DNA of 26,470 nucleotides from a virus. Positions 13,201 through 19,741 of the stretch are shown piece by piece (the first letter of the stretch is position 1; every line of letters begins with the position of its first letter). The position numbers and the translations under genes were made by a program. The stretch is taken from IMG/VR virus record IMGVR_UViG_3300025310_000232, positions 1 through 26,470 of that record; one strand, 5' to 3'. The notes beneath the pieces were generated by a model that was given only the letters and a program-made list of their open reading frames with translations, did not search any database and was not told the DNA's origin.

Positions 13201-13507
13201 TGAGGATCTCCGGAAGAGTCTGCTCACCTTGGACCTGAAGCTCGATGGCGCGCTCGGGGAGCGACTTCCCACCCTCACGGAAGGGCTCTCGGACGAAGTT
13301 CTTGGCGGCTGGGAGTTTCGCGCTCGGGTTGCGAGAGAAGGCCGTGGTAGGAAGCGTCGCCGCGGTGCGGACAAGGCCCTCACCGAGTTTCGGGAGGAAG
13401 TCGAGGACCTTCTTCGGGATGTGCGCGCTCCGGTTGAGAAAGGAGACCAAGCCGTTCAGCTTCTTGGCCTGCTTCTTCGGAACGAGGTCTGAGAAGTCGA
13501 GCGCCAT
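10250..13507 (-). CDS. Very large polyvalent virion protein (1085 aa), candidate ejection protein
   Basis: This is the largest gene of the window. The N-terminal 340 residues are helical and include a duplicated unit: VRKVSLRGVRSVPEAESVLL (192-211) and VSRVSMRGARTVDEAERRLL (291-310), about 100 residues apart. A Pro-rich linker spans about 339-455. The C-terminal half is helical with hydrophobic stretches (746-764) and a conserved-looking block: NSKTLGALTQFQVEVNNQLS (878-897) followed by KDVP. Such blocks occur in the large internal virion proteins of podoviruses that are ejected with the genome, and in other polyvalent phage proteins. No protease, transglycosylase or polymerase motif is evident to me. 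Two helical proteins upstream in the operon could be partners, as in the three-protein ejectosome of T7-like phages. The leader AACCAGCCACAT is identical to that of the capsid gene. Confidence 0.6.
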   Translation of the reverse strand: MALDFSDLVPKKQAKKLNGLVSFLNRSAHIPKKVLDFLPKLGEGLVRTAATLPTTAFSRNPSAKLPAAKNFVREPFREGGKSLPERAIELQVQGEQTLPEILKPIARALGPVTAAGAQLAAGFGDPLNLALGYGAMLRSPNVSVAEAVLGSNRRPTVQTEGKAIVSPTVLRSYQTQAADQIQRDAPEVAALVRKVSLRGVRSVPEAESVLLAALPENAPATARTAISNWARSNMQVLDFGNVMLPAERGEGIARVAERIPTGQAPKASPFTLLRMRDFVASKLPSSLRESVSRVSMRGARTVDEAERRLLASLPEETTEGVRALITEAAQQALREAPPQTAMAPAAPDPLVRLADVFGPPAPVPVFDEPAFRASLEPRLPTPSEAKARFRADQRGFRQAMEDYNLRSSNEQPYGPIPAGTTPRPTPPKAPAFKNVLPPGKKPIIPEPPGSSPFPLEELRTAPVRDRSPFAYQRETLDRNIEDTFGAAAPRVRDYLSEPLKRDLTSATELASRVRQELENIFRGVRIRRGSKEDFLAADFIEGKVTLEELGKVLTKNRVQAIQTAADAGRLVYKELLRRINGVLKAYGYKPVAERQNYVTHTRQMGAFLDRLGSFLSGGRDTLPTEISAMNVDTKPGRQFFAFGKRRKYGSTHEGLITALDKYIDPAVRQIHLTPTIQRFRAFQRALVKLLPEQDSTRLSNFHAYLEQLTNMLAGKQNIIDRPIEKVFGRKFLRVFDGLRRRTGANLVGGSVSAALTNYIPLTQSLATTSKPAAVRALFEALAVPFKDPAVIDGIKSAFLTRRFPKVAIAPKLTTRAKDAVSWLFRVVDQFTANTVVGGKYYEGLRNGLSKADAMKAADDYAARLLADRSFGQQPLFFNSKTLGALTQFQVEVNNQLSFILKDVPRTLKLNRRQVASALTQVALYSYLFNEFYERTVGRRPALDPVHAVVNLVGRVGEGADATELLDPTDQNTPVGEIVAALPFTSIAAGGRIPIGGSLPNLIGILSGDATLTQELQKPLFALLPPTGGAQARKTIKGLQAFNQGYSETPSGRLRFFIDEGPLNAIRSALFGEYATPQAREYFRNR

Positions 13508-13522
13508 GCGTCATGTGGCTGG

Positions 13523-14362
13523 TTACTTGAACCCGAGTGCTGCGTCGATCGCGCTGCCGTAGGTCGGGTACTGACCAAGGAGCCGGGCGCGCACGTCCTT
13601 CTTCTTGGCACCGGTTCGAACCGCGTCGACTCCAGCCTGCAGGTCAACGTCGAAGTCGCCGTACTTGTCAACGTCGGGTTCGTTTCCGAGCGCGGCCGCG
13701 TCCTGCGGGTTGAAGGACCCCTTCAGAAAGTCCGCGCGAGACGCACCCGGAACCATCCCGGCGGCCTGCTCGACGGTAATCGGATTGCCCTGAGCATCGA
13801 GGAACTCGAAACCGCCGGACGTGTCAGGGCGACGGGTGCCGTAGTTGGCGAGGAAGTAGCCCAGCGGGTCCTTGCGAGCGTCCGCGAACGTGCTGTAGGG
13901 GGGCGCCTTGGTTGATCCGCGGAACCGCGCCGAGATCTGCTGCTTCGTCAGGTAGTCCTCAAGCTCCTGCCTTCGCTTCTGCTCGTCGATGAACGGCTGG
14001 TACGCCGCCTGGGCGTCTTCGATTCCAAACCGGGAGGTCTGCAGCTCCCGATCGAAGAGCCGGGAGGCGGCATCCGTGACGCGGGACAGGTGTTCTCGAC
14101 CGCCCTGCTGCTGCTGACGCACCAACGCCATCCGGGTCTCCGGAGTGATGTAGGTCTCGCTGTTCGGGTCCGTGTACTTCGGGTCGGCGTAGCGCGACTC
14201 AAGCCCGGCGCGGCTCAGTTTCAGCTCGGGACTGGCCGTCTCAGCCGAGCGACGCACGACGTCAGGCAGGGCGTAGCCCGCGAGGTATCGGGCACGGTAG
14301 CGGCGCGTTGCGGTGTCGAGGTTCCCGGCGGCTTGTTCGGCGGTCAGTGGTTTGGTGGCCAT
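13523..14362 (-). CDS. Helical virion-associated protein (279 aa)
   Basis: I do not recognise this protein. It is mainly alpha-helical and rich in Ala, Arg, Gln and Asp. It begins MATKPLTAEQAAGNLDTATR and includes LVRQQQQGGREHLSRVTDAA and DEQKRRQELEDYLTKQQISA, which suggest a coiled coil. The C-terminal part has short acidic motifs (EPDVDKYGDFDVD). Like the preceding 201-residue protein it lies directly before the 1085-residue gene, so a set of internal or ejection proteins is a fair inference from position. No enzyme motif is seen. The stop is 15 bases before the next start. Confidence 0.65.
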   Translation of the reverse strand: MATKPLTAEQAAGNLDTATRRYRARYLAGYALPDVVRRSAETASPELKLSRAGLESRYADPKYTDPNSETYITPETRMALVRQQQQGGREHLSRVTDAASRLFDRELQTSRFGIEDAQAAYQPFIDEQKRRQELEDYLTKQQISARFRGSTKAPPYSTFADARKDPLGYFLANYGTRRPDTSGGFEFLDAQGNPITVEQAAGMVPGASRADFLKGSFNPQDAAALGNEPDVDKYGDFDVDLQAGVDAVRTGAKKKDVRARLLGQYPTYGSAIDAALGFK

Positions 14363-14368
14363 AGTCGT

Positions 14369-14974
14369 CTAGTAAGAGAACTCGTACTTGTTGCCTGGGT
14401 CGGAGAGGTAGCCTGCGAGGGCGGCCGCGCGGTTTTGCTTGTTCTGGAGGAGGCGCTTGCGTCGCTCCTCAGCGGAGTCGTACGTGAATCGCGCCGATTG
14501 CCGTGCGGCATCCTCGGCCGACTGGTCGTAGGGCTTGAGTTGTCGCTGGACAAACTGGTTGGCGAGTGTTCCGGACGCCCCACCGGCGGCGAGTTGCTCC
14601 TCAGTCTGGGCCAGCGCCAGCGCTCGGTTTGCCGACCGGCGACGGGCCGCGGTTTCCGCGTCTTCCGTGAACCGGGATGTACGCAGGTCAGACTCACGTG
14701 CGATGTCTGCCGCGTTTGCCGTGTACGTCGGGTCAAACTGGGTGGCGAACCGGGCCGAGAGATCGGCATCGCTGACGGGCTTCGGGAGGAGTGCGTCGAC
14801 GAGCGCCTGAAGCTGCCCCTCCTGACCGACGCGGCTGCTCGGGTCCTTGAGGAGTGCCGCCCGAAGCTGGCTCGACGGTTTCCCCGTCCAGTACGCGATT
14901 TCGCCAGGCGTCACCGCGCGTCCGAAGGCGTCGGTGAAGGCAGCGGCGATCTCTCTGGGAGTCAGTGCAGCCAT
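14369..14974 (-). CDS. Helical virion-associated protein (201 aa) with DUF4214-like start
   Basis: The N-terminal 45 residues, EIAAAFTDAFGRAVTPGEIA followed by YWTGKPSSQLRAALLKDP, resemble the F-GR-x-x-x-x-G-x-x-YW module of DUF4214 and related virion domains, which are often found in structural proteins. The rest is Ala/Arg/Gln-rich helix (RRRSANRALALAQTEEQLAA, then AEERRKRLLQNKQNRAAALA), typical of oligomeric internal virion proteins. It follows the C39-like peptidase gene and precedes two further large virion genes in the same frame of spacing. Its leader AGATAACACCT has no Shine-Dalgarno. The structural role is inferred from composition and context. Confidence 0.65.
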   Translation of the reverse strand: MAALTPREIAAAFTDAFGRAVTPGEIAYWTGKPSSQLRAALLKDPSSRVGQEGQLQALVDALLPKPVSDADLSARFATQFDPTYTANAADIARESDLRTSRFTEDAETAARRRSANRALALAQTEEQLAAGGASGTLANQFVQRQLKPYDQSAEDAARQSARFTYDSAEERRKRLLQNKQNRAAALAGYLSDPGNKYEFSY

Positions 14975-14983
14975 AGGTGTTAT

Positions 14984-15436
14984 CTAGCCAAGGTAGCGGA
15001 AGTTGCTGAGGAGCTTGCGGGGCTTGCCGTCGATGACGATGTGGCCGTCGACGATCTGCGTGACCCGGCCCTGCCAGGGGTCGTACACGTCTCGGCCGGG
15101 GAGCCGGGCAACCCAGTGATTGAAGCGGCCGAAGGCAACCTGCTGCAGCGTGTACTTCTTACGAAGGCGCGCCCAGAGGCCCGAGCCGAGGTAGCGGAGC
15201 CGTCCGTTCGTCCACTGCGCGACCTTCGACCAGATGAACAGGCCTTCCCGGGTGAAGCCGGCGTTTTGGTTCAGCCAGTCCACAAAGAAGTCAGGAGCGT
15301 GGTCTTTGCCCTCGAAGCGATTGCACTGGTGCAGGACGGCTAGGGCCAGGCAACCGAACAGGTCGACGGTCAGGCCCGAGGAGTCGAGCGGCTTGTCTTT
15401 CCACTTGGGGTCGCGCTGGGTGTAGGGGGTAGGCAT
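14984..15436 (-). CDS. C39-like cysteine peptidase, candidate endolysin
   Basis: This 150-residue papain-like protein resembles the peptidase C39 group. YTQRDPKWKDKPLDSSG opens the domain in the usual way (Y-x-Q-x-D-x-x-W). C29 in DLFGCLALA is the likely nucleophile, H107 in FNHWVAR and D119 in VYDPWQG complete a Cys-His-Asp triad. I chose the ATG at 15436; a much longer in-frame opening upstream is Arg/Pro-rich noise overlapping other genes. The gene follows a holin-like gene by 11 bases, so it most probably cleaves peptidoglycan peptide bridges in lysis. A virion-borne peptidase or a protein-processing role are alternatives, because tail genes flank it on both sides. Confidence 0.75.
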   Translation of the reverse strand: MPTPYTQRDPKWKDKPLDSSGLTVDLFGCLALAVLHQCNRFEGKDHAPDFFVDWLNQNAGFTREGLFIWSKVAQWTNGRLRYLGSGLWARLRKKYTLQQVAFGRFNHWVARLPGRDVYDPWQGRVTQIVDGHIVIDGKPRKLLSNFRYLG

Positions 15437-15447
15437 GGGCAGAGTAG

Positions 15448-15654
15448 TTAGGTGGGTAAGGCTTTGACGACGGTCGCAACGAGGGCGCCGACGACAGCCA
15501 TAAGGATGAGTCCGACGAGGCCGTACGTGATTGCCTTGACCGGGAGGAACTCGTCGCGGTCGACCTTCTTCGAGAGCGAGTCCTTGATGTAGCGCAGGTC
15601 GGCGAGCACCTGCCCCTGGAATTGGCCCTGGTCGAAGCTCTGATCGCCGTTCAT
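15448..15654 (-). CDS. Holin-like membrane protein (68 aa)
   Basis: A soluble, charged N-terminal half (QVLADLRYIKDSLSKKVDRD, then EFLPVK) is followed by one hydrophobic helix, ITYGLVGLILMAVVGALVAT (about 42-61), and a short tail. This is the layout of a family of small phage proteins, XhlA/holin-like, in which an amphipathic helix ending in K-V-D-R-x-E-F-x-P-V-K precedes the single span. It would sit in the inner membrane and control lysis timing or release. The start has AAGGAG about 6 bases upstream, one of the few clear ribosome sites among late genes, and overlaps the previous stop as ATGA. The C39-like peptidase gene follows. Confidence 0.75.
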   Translation of the reverse strand: MNGDQSFDQGQFQGQVLADLRYIKDSLSKKVDRDEFLPVKAITYGLVGLILMAVVGALVATVVKALPT

Positions 15655-15800
15655 TCCGAATCTCCTTGATGCACGGCGACAGCGTAGCTACCCGGCTGGT
15701 TCTCCCAGTAGGCGACCAGCTCAGGGGTGATGTCGTCCTCGGCGTAGTACACGACCTTGCTTTGGTCGTCCTTGCGAATTGGCTGCTTGATGTCGGGCAT
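15651..15800 (-). CDS. Small acidic protein (49 aa) before the holin-like gene
   Basis: This minus-strand frame runs from ATG 15800 to TGA 15651-15653. It encodes 49 residues, starting MPDIKQPIRKDDQSKVVYYA and containing ITPELVAYWENQPGSYAVAV. It fills the space between the fibre-like gene and the holin-like gene, and its stop overlaps the holin-like ATG by 4 bases. Its own leader TTAACCGATCGCCC matches the SD-less leader type of neighbouring genes. There is no known domain; it could assist fibre folding or lysis. Coupling and position are the support for it being real. Confidence 0.55.
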   Translation of the reverse strand: MPDIKQPIRKDDQSKVVYYAEDDITPELVAYWENQPGSYAVAVHQGDSE

Positions 15801-15818
15801 GGGCGATCGGTTAACGGA

Positions 15819-16337
15819 TTAGTCGGGACCGGCGTTTCGCCAGCCGCCGTTGATGTAGAAGTACCAGCGATGCGCAGTGCCACCTGCGTTCTTCCAGAGC
15901 AGGACCATGCCTTCGGCGCCGGACGGCAGGACGCCGTCCGTTACGCGGGCCATGATGGCGTAATCGCTGAAGGTAATCTGGTCGTTGGCAATCTCGATGG
16001 CGTTGCTGCCATCTCGTGCGTAGATCCGCCAGAGGTTAGTGGACACGCCTTCGGCGAATTTTGCGCCGTCGTCGTAGAAGCCGCCGCCGGCGTCAACCTT
16101 GCCGGACACGTCGTAGTCGCCGGTGGTCGTGACGTTGCCAACGTTCGTGATGGCTCCGGTGCCGCTTGTGAGGTCAAGCTTGCTGCCGGCAATGGCGGCA
16201 TCGTCCGCGACGTGCACATTGCCGAGGTTGTTGAGCGTGCTCTGAACTGTTGCCAGTGCGTTGGCGATCGGCACGGGCGACTCGAGCTCGTCAACGGCGA
16301 TTTCGGAGAGGTCGAGGTCTAGGGCTGTGGCTGCCAT
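15819..16337 (-). CDS. Fibre-like tail appendage protein (172 aa)
   Basis: The N-terminal 45 residues are helical and acidic (MAATALDLDLSEIAVDELES), perhaps the attachment part. The centre has the Gly/Thr/Val repeats of phage fibres (LDLTSGTGAITNVGNVTTTG, then DYDVSGKVDAGGGF). The C-terminal domain contains LWRIYARDGSNAIEIAND and ends RWYFYINGGWRNAG, typical of a fibre tip or small fibre knob. It lies next to the nozzle-type gene, where tail appendages are expected. It is short for a complete fibre, so it may be a trimeric short fibre or adaptor. Receptor binding is possible, but the adhesin-like protein further down is an alternative. Confidence 0.6.
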   Translation of the reverse strand: MAATALDLDLSEIAVDELESPVPIANALATVQSTLNNLGNVHVADDAAIAGSKLDLTSGTGAITNVGNVTTTGDYDVSGKVDAGGGFYDDGAKFAEGVSTNLWRIYARDGSNAIEIANDQITFSDYAIMARVTDGVLPSGAEGMVLLWKNAGGTAHRWYFYINGGWRNAGPD

Positions 16338-16349
16338 AGGCGTGGTTGA

Positions 16350-17867
16350 TTACTTAAATCCTTCGAGGGGTTGATGATGTGGGGTAATACCGAGGAAGCG
16401 GAAGGGTTGGTTGATTCCGGAGTGCGACACCCGGAACTGGAGCCCGCGGGCTTTCGTGACGGTGAAGCCGCGCAGATAGCCCTCGATGATGTCCTGCCCC
16501 TGCCAGTACTTGCCGGTGGCCTGCCAGAGCGAGCCGTCGAGCGCCCAGCGTTCCGCGTCAGGGGCTAGGTCGATGAGTGCTTCTCGGAAGCCCCCAAGCG
16601 TTGAGGAGCGCCAGCCGAGCTTGACGAAGTACTGCGTGGTGGCGGCATCGAACTGGTAGAACAGGTGCTTCCAGCGGTTCCGGCGGTGCCTGCCTGCCGG
16701 GGTCTTGAACGGCAGAACGTAGTAGGCGCTCATGGCCGCCCCGTTGTGGTTGTAGCTGGCGGCCGCGTCATCGACGTAGCGCTTGTACGTCCCGGAGTTG
16801 CCCGCGCTCCCGCCGAAGATCAGTTGCTGTTTCCCGTCGGACTGCTCAAAGACGCAGAAACAGGCAGCCGGCCAGTCCTTCAGGAGCCAGGCACCGGTCC
16901 GGGGCTTGAAACGCAGGACCTTCGTGTTCACGGTCTGGCCGGAGGGGGTGTACGCGAGCCAGTACTCGTTCTGGTACCACTCGCCCGCGAGGTTCGACTC
17001 CTTCGACTGATCCATGCCGTAGAACTCAGGCTCCACGACGCCGGAGAGGTAGTCGTCCTGGGAGTAGCCGCGGTGCCTCCACGCACCCTGCCGGTTGGCG
17101 AAGTAGTGATAGCCGTCGGTGCCCTGAATGATCGACCGGAGCGCGGTGGTGGACTGGGAGCCAAGCGGAGTAAACGCTAACACGCTGAAGGTCAGAGCCG
17201 ACCAGGAGTACTTCATCCGTTCCTTGTAGACGATCTGGCGGCTGCCCAGGTGGCGTAGCGCGACGATCTTGCCGGCCCCGTCCTTCTTCCAGCACTCGAT
17301 GTCGCCGCCGCCTGCGAAGTTCTCGTAGTCTCCGAGCGCGGAGTAGTTGATCTTCGACGCGTCGTTGCCGGCGGTCCACAGGCGGTCGTTGAAGAAGTCG
17401 ATCGTGGTGCCGTTGTCGATGCCGGCGACCGTTGTGGAGACGGTGCCGGGGTCGAACGTCCACTTACGGGGCGTATCGACGCCGTTGACCATGTACACGA
17501 TGTCGTTGGCGACAACGAAGTCCCAGACACGACCGGAGGTGAGCCCGGTGGCGATCGAGGTCCATCCGGTGCCATCCCGGCACTCAATAACCGTGCCGCG
17601 GGACCGCAGGAGCCGTTTCGTGCCGTCGGACTTGTAGGCCGCGAAGACGCGGGTGACGACGTCGGAGCCGGAGAACGTGCCTTCGGCGGTGTAGCCGAGG
17701 TCCGTCTTCACGATTCCATCCTCGGTAATGTCAACGTTCAGGAGATCCGGCGACTCGTTCGTGAGTGTTCTGGGGTCGTCCCGGAGGTTGAGCCCGCCGA
17801 ACGGTCCATGCAGAGGGAGCGGGAGCCACTCGTCCGTATCGGAGATGATTGGGCGTGCTTTCGGCAT
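16350..17867 (-). CDS. Nozzle / tail-tube-type beta-propeller protein (podovirus tail)
   Basis: This 505-residue beta-rich protein resembles the nozzle or stabilisation proteins that close the short tail of podoviruses. It opens with GPFGGLNLRDDPRTL (21-35) and SPDLLNVDITEDGIVKTDLG (39-58), the recurring F-x-G-G-L-N-x-R-D-x-P and L-x-N-V motifs of this group. Repeated strand blocks follow (SGRVWDFVVANDIVYMVNGV; then NDRLWTAGNDASKINYSALG and DYENF). It comes directly after the adaptor gene, the order seen in podoviral tails. The leader before the ATG is TGAACCACACCC, with no Shine-Dalgarno. This gene is the main reason for suggesting podovirus morphology. Confidence 0.75.
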   Translation of the reverse strand: MPKARPIISDTDEWLPLPLHGPFGGLNLRDDPRTLTNESPDLLNVDITEDGIVKTDLGYTAEGTFSGSDVVTRVFAAYKSDGTKRLLRSRGTVIECRDGTGWTSIATGLTSGRVWDFVVANDIVYMVNGVDTPRKWTFDPGTVSTTVAGIDNGTTIDFFNDRLWTAGNDASKINYSALGDYENFAGGGDIECWKKDGAGKIVALRHLGSRQIVYKERMKYSWSALTFSVLAFTPLGSQSTTALRSIIQGTDGYHYFANRQGAWRHRGYSQDDYLSGVVEPEFYGMDQSKESNLAGEWYQNEYWLAYTPSGQTVNTKVLRFKPRTGAWLLKDWPAACFCVFEQSDGKQQLIFGGSAGNSGTYKRYVDDAAASYNHNGAAMSAYYVLPFKTPAGRHRRNRWKHLFYQFDAATTQYFVKLGWRSSTLGGFREALIDLAPDAERWALDGSLWQATGKYWQGQDIIEGYLRGFTVTKARGLQFRVSHSGINQPFRFLGITPHHQPLEGFK

Positions 17868-17889
17868 GGGTGTGGTTCAGGGCTCGGAC

Positions 17890-17918
17890 CCTCTACCGCC
17901 GGAGGAGGGCAGTAGAGG
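17890..17918. repeat. Intercistronic hairpin between adaptor and nozzle genes
   Basis: CCTCTAC (17890-17896) and GTAGAGG (17912-17918) form a perfect 7-bp stem with a 15-base loop in the 61-base gap between the adaptor and nozzle genes. No T-run follows. It may be an RNA processing or stability element, one of three hairpins found in the larger gaps of the late operon. Confidence 0.35.
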
Positions 17919-17928
17919 ATCTGAGCGC

Positions 17929-18528
17929 TCAAGGGTAGTTCGGGTAGCGGGCACGGATGTCGGTCCAGGCGACGCTCTGGCGGCGGATGCGCTTGTTCAG
18001 CTTGCCGATCAACCGTTCGATTGCGTTGTCCACGTTCGTGAAGTGCGCCACAGCCTTCGCGAACTGGCCGTTCTGCTCCCGGTAGAGACCCTTGGCGTAC
18101 TCCGCGATCAAGGGCTGAAAGACCGCCAGGCACTTCGGAACGTCGGCGTCGTCCGTGAACTGGGCATCCTGCTTGACGTACGCCAAAGTGCCCGTGGTCG
18201 TCTGGGCGGGCAGGACGCCGATCTCGGACCCCCAGAGGTAGAAGACGTAGGGGTTCGACTCGTCGGAGTACTCGTTGCGCTGCTCGTAGTCGATCTGGGT
18301 GCGGTAGGCGACGCCGTCGATGAGCAGCTCCACAAGGTGGACGAAGTCGGAGGGGAGGTCGGCAACGCCGTCGGTGAAGCTGAGGGACTGTGTCGTCTCA
18401 AGCTCGGGCAGGATGACGAACTGCTGGAGGTACTCGTAGCCGCGGTTCAGCCAGCCGAGGAGGACGTTCCCGTCAACGGTGTCGTCGACGTCCTGCAGCA
18501 CGATGTTCTTGAGAGATCCGACGTTCAT
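17929..18528 (-). CDS. Head-to-tail adaptor protein (putative)
   Basis: The 199-residue protein has a helical N-terminus (VLLGWLNRGYEYLQQFVILP) and a middle with ADLPSDFVHLVELLIDGVAY, the L-P-x-D-F-x-x-L-x-x-L-x-x-D-G motif that recurs in podoviral adaptor proteins (T7 gp11-like, P22 gp4-like). The C-terminal half is helical, with EYAKGLYREQNGQFAKAVAH, as in the bundle that docks under the portal. It lies between the glycosyltransferase gene and the nozzle-type gene, the expected place for an adaptor. There is no enzymatic motif. The call rests on motif and gene order; a profile comparison would settle which adaptor family it is. Confidence 0.7.
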   Translation of the reverse strand: MNVGSLKNIVLQDVDDTVDGNVLLGWLNRGYEYLQQFVILPELETTQSLSFTDGVADLPSDFVHLVELLIDGVAYRTQIDYEQRNEYSDESNPYVFYLWGSEIGVLPAQTTTGTLAYVKQDAQFTDDADVPKCLAVFQPLIAEYAKGLYREQNGQFAKAVAHFTNVDNAIERLIGKLNKRIRRQSVAWTDIRARYPNYP

Positions 18529-18532
18529 GGGG

Positions 18533-19216
18533 CTATTTCATGAGCTTGATGAGTTCCTCCTTTCCGGCTTCGAAGTCTCGTTCGTCGAAGACCACGTCTC
18601 CGATGTGCCCGACCTGGACCCGGCTGTCGAGCCAGACCTGGAGTCCGGCCTCCTTCGCCCGCCAGCAGAACGAGGAGTCCTCGTGCAGCTCGCCGTCCGT
18701 TTCGGGGAAGAAGAGGAATCCGAAGGGTTTGGGACCGACCTTCTCCAGGGCGTGGCGAGAGATCAGCGTGAAGGCCATACCGCAGGAATCGACCGGTTGG
18801 AGCGCGTCCTTCTTGTAGTCCAGGAGGACGTGGACCCGGCCCTTCTTCGCCGGATCGGTGTCGAACATGCCGACGACCGGCTTGACCGGGTACTGCCGTG
18901 AGAAGGCGTTCCCCGTCACAATGTCCTTGTGGTCGGCGAGCAGCTTCTCCAGCGCGTCATGCTTGAACACCATGTCGTCGTCCACGAAGAGCAGGTAATC
19001 CGGCTTGTTCGGGTGGGCCAGGAAGGCCTTGGCGACGGTGTTCCGCGCGAGGTGGATGACGCTTCCGCGGTGGAACAGCGAGAAGGCGCGGTACTGGGGG
19101 CTATTGAGGACGCTGATGATGCACGTCGCCGTCTCCGGCCAGAGCTGTCTGGCGCAGACGGTCGCGACCATCACGAGCGGTCGGGTTTCAAGGTGCTTGC
19201 GTACTTTCGAAAACAT
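18533..19216 (-). CDS. GT-A fold (GT2-like) glycosyltransferase
   Basis: This 227-residue enzyme looks like a compact family 2 glycosyltransferase, which moves a sugar from a nucleotide sugar to an acceptor. Key features: MVATVCARQLWPETA (16-30) at the nucleotide-binding start, HLARNTVAKAFL (55-66), the metal-binding LLFVDDDMVF (75-84, DDD at 79-81), GMAFTLISRHAL (146-157), and ELHEDSSFCWRAKEAG (176-191) with the acidic pair E179-D180, then GHIG (203-206). There is no membrane segment, so it is cytosolic. GGAGGAG upstream of the ATG makes it one of the few late genes with a strong ribosome site, which may mean separate acquisition. It sits between head and tail genes; virion protein glycosylation is possible, host surface change is an alternative. 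Confidence 0.85.
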   Translation of the reverse strand: MFSKVRKHLETRPLVMVATVCARQLWPETATCIISVLNSPQYRAFSLFHRGSVIHLARNTVAKAFLAHPNKPDYLLFVDDDMVFKHDALEKLLADHKDIVTGNAFSRQYPVKPVVGMFDTDPAKKGRVHVLLDYKKDALQPVDSCGMAFTLISRHALEKVGPKPFGFLFFPETDGELHEDSSFCWRAKEAGLQVWLDSRVQVGHIGDVVFDERDFEAGKEELIKLMK

Positions 19217-19236
19217 GGCTCCTCCGGTGCGGTCAA

Positions 19237-19644
19237 TTACTCTTCGTCGGAGGAGTCGGCGCCCTCGGCGGCGGCTTCATCGTCAACGTCAGCGGCAGTT
19301 GTCGGCTTGGCTTTGACGCCGGCGCGTTGTCCGGCGCGGGTGCGCGGTCGCGTGACTTCCAGTTCTTCGCCTTCGGCGGAGGAGGCAACGGCGGGATTGA
19401 CCGTCGCCGACAGGTCGTCCTGGTTCTCGAAGTAGTCGATGCCGTACGACCGGTCATTCCGCAGGAACTCGATGATTTCCGGGTCGGAGGTCGTAAAGAC
19501 ACCGTGGTCAAACTCAGCGGTCTTGCCCGGCGTGTTCATGAACCGTCCGTCAACGATAACTTTGCTGCGCGGGACGACGACGACTCGGAGCTTCGTGTAC
19601 TTCGAGTAGAACGTGACTGCCGCGCTCTCTGACTTTCGTGCCAT
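19237..19644 (-). CDS. Small head-region protein (135 aa)
   Basis: The N-terminal 65 residues are a compact beta-rich domain: TKLRVVVVPRSKVIVDGRFM, then TPGKTAEFDHGVFTTSDPEI. The pattern V-P-x-x-x-x-x-x-G and F-x-x-G-x-x-x-T-x-D resembles small proteins often encoded just after capsid genes in phages. The remainder is low complexity, with RTRAGQRAGVKAK, then a strongly acidic end (DVDDEAAAEGADSSDEE). Head completion or decoration is a reasonable inference from its place after the major capsid gene. There is no enzyme motif. The leader TAGCCACCACATCT is similar to that of the capsid gene. Confidence 0.65.
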   Translation of the reverse strand: MARKSESAAVTFYSKYTKLRVVVVPRSKVIVDGRFMNTPGKTAEFDHGVFTTSDPEIIEFLRNDRSYGIDYFENQDDLSATVNPAVASSAEGEELEVTRPRTRAGQRAGVKAKPTTAADVDDEAAAEGADSSDEE

Positions 19645-19698
19645 AGATGTGGTGGCTAATGGTTCAAGTAGGGGCTGGTGCCGCCCTTCCCGCTCCCC

Positions 19699-19718
19699 CC
19701 AAGTCCCGCAGGGCTTGG
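19699..19718. repeat. Hairpin downstream of the capsid gene
   Basis: CCAAG-T-CCC (19699-19707) pairs with GGG-CTTGG (19711-19718) around the loop GCA: eight base pairs with one bulged base. It lies 24 bases after the capsid stop in a 97-base gap. On the minus-strand RNA it is followed by a G-rich, not U-rich, stretch, so it is more likely a mRNA 3' protection, pausing or processing hairpin than a terminator. Confidence 0.45.
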
Positions 19719-19741
19719 AGGAGAGACGGGGAGAGAATCAC

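Noticed and set aside
15437-15883. Long N-terminal extension of the C39-like peptidase
   Set aside because: Low-complexity translation overlapping the holin-like and 49-residue genes. The peptidase domain starts at ATG 15436.
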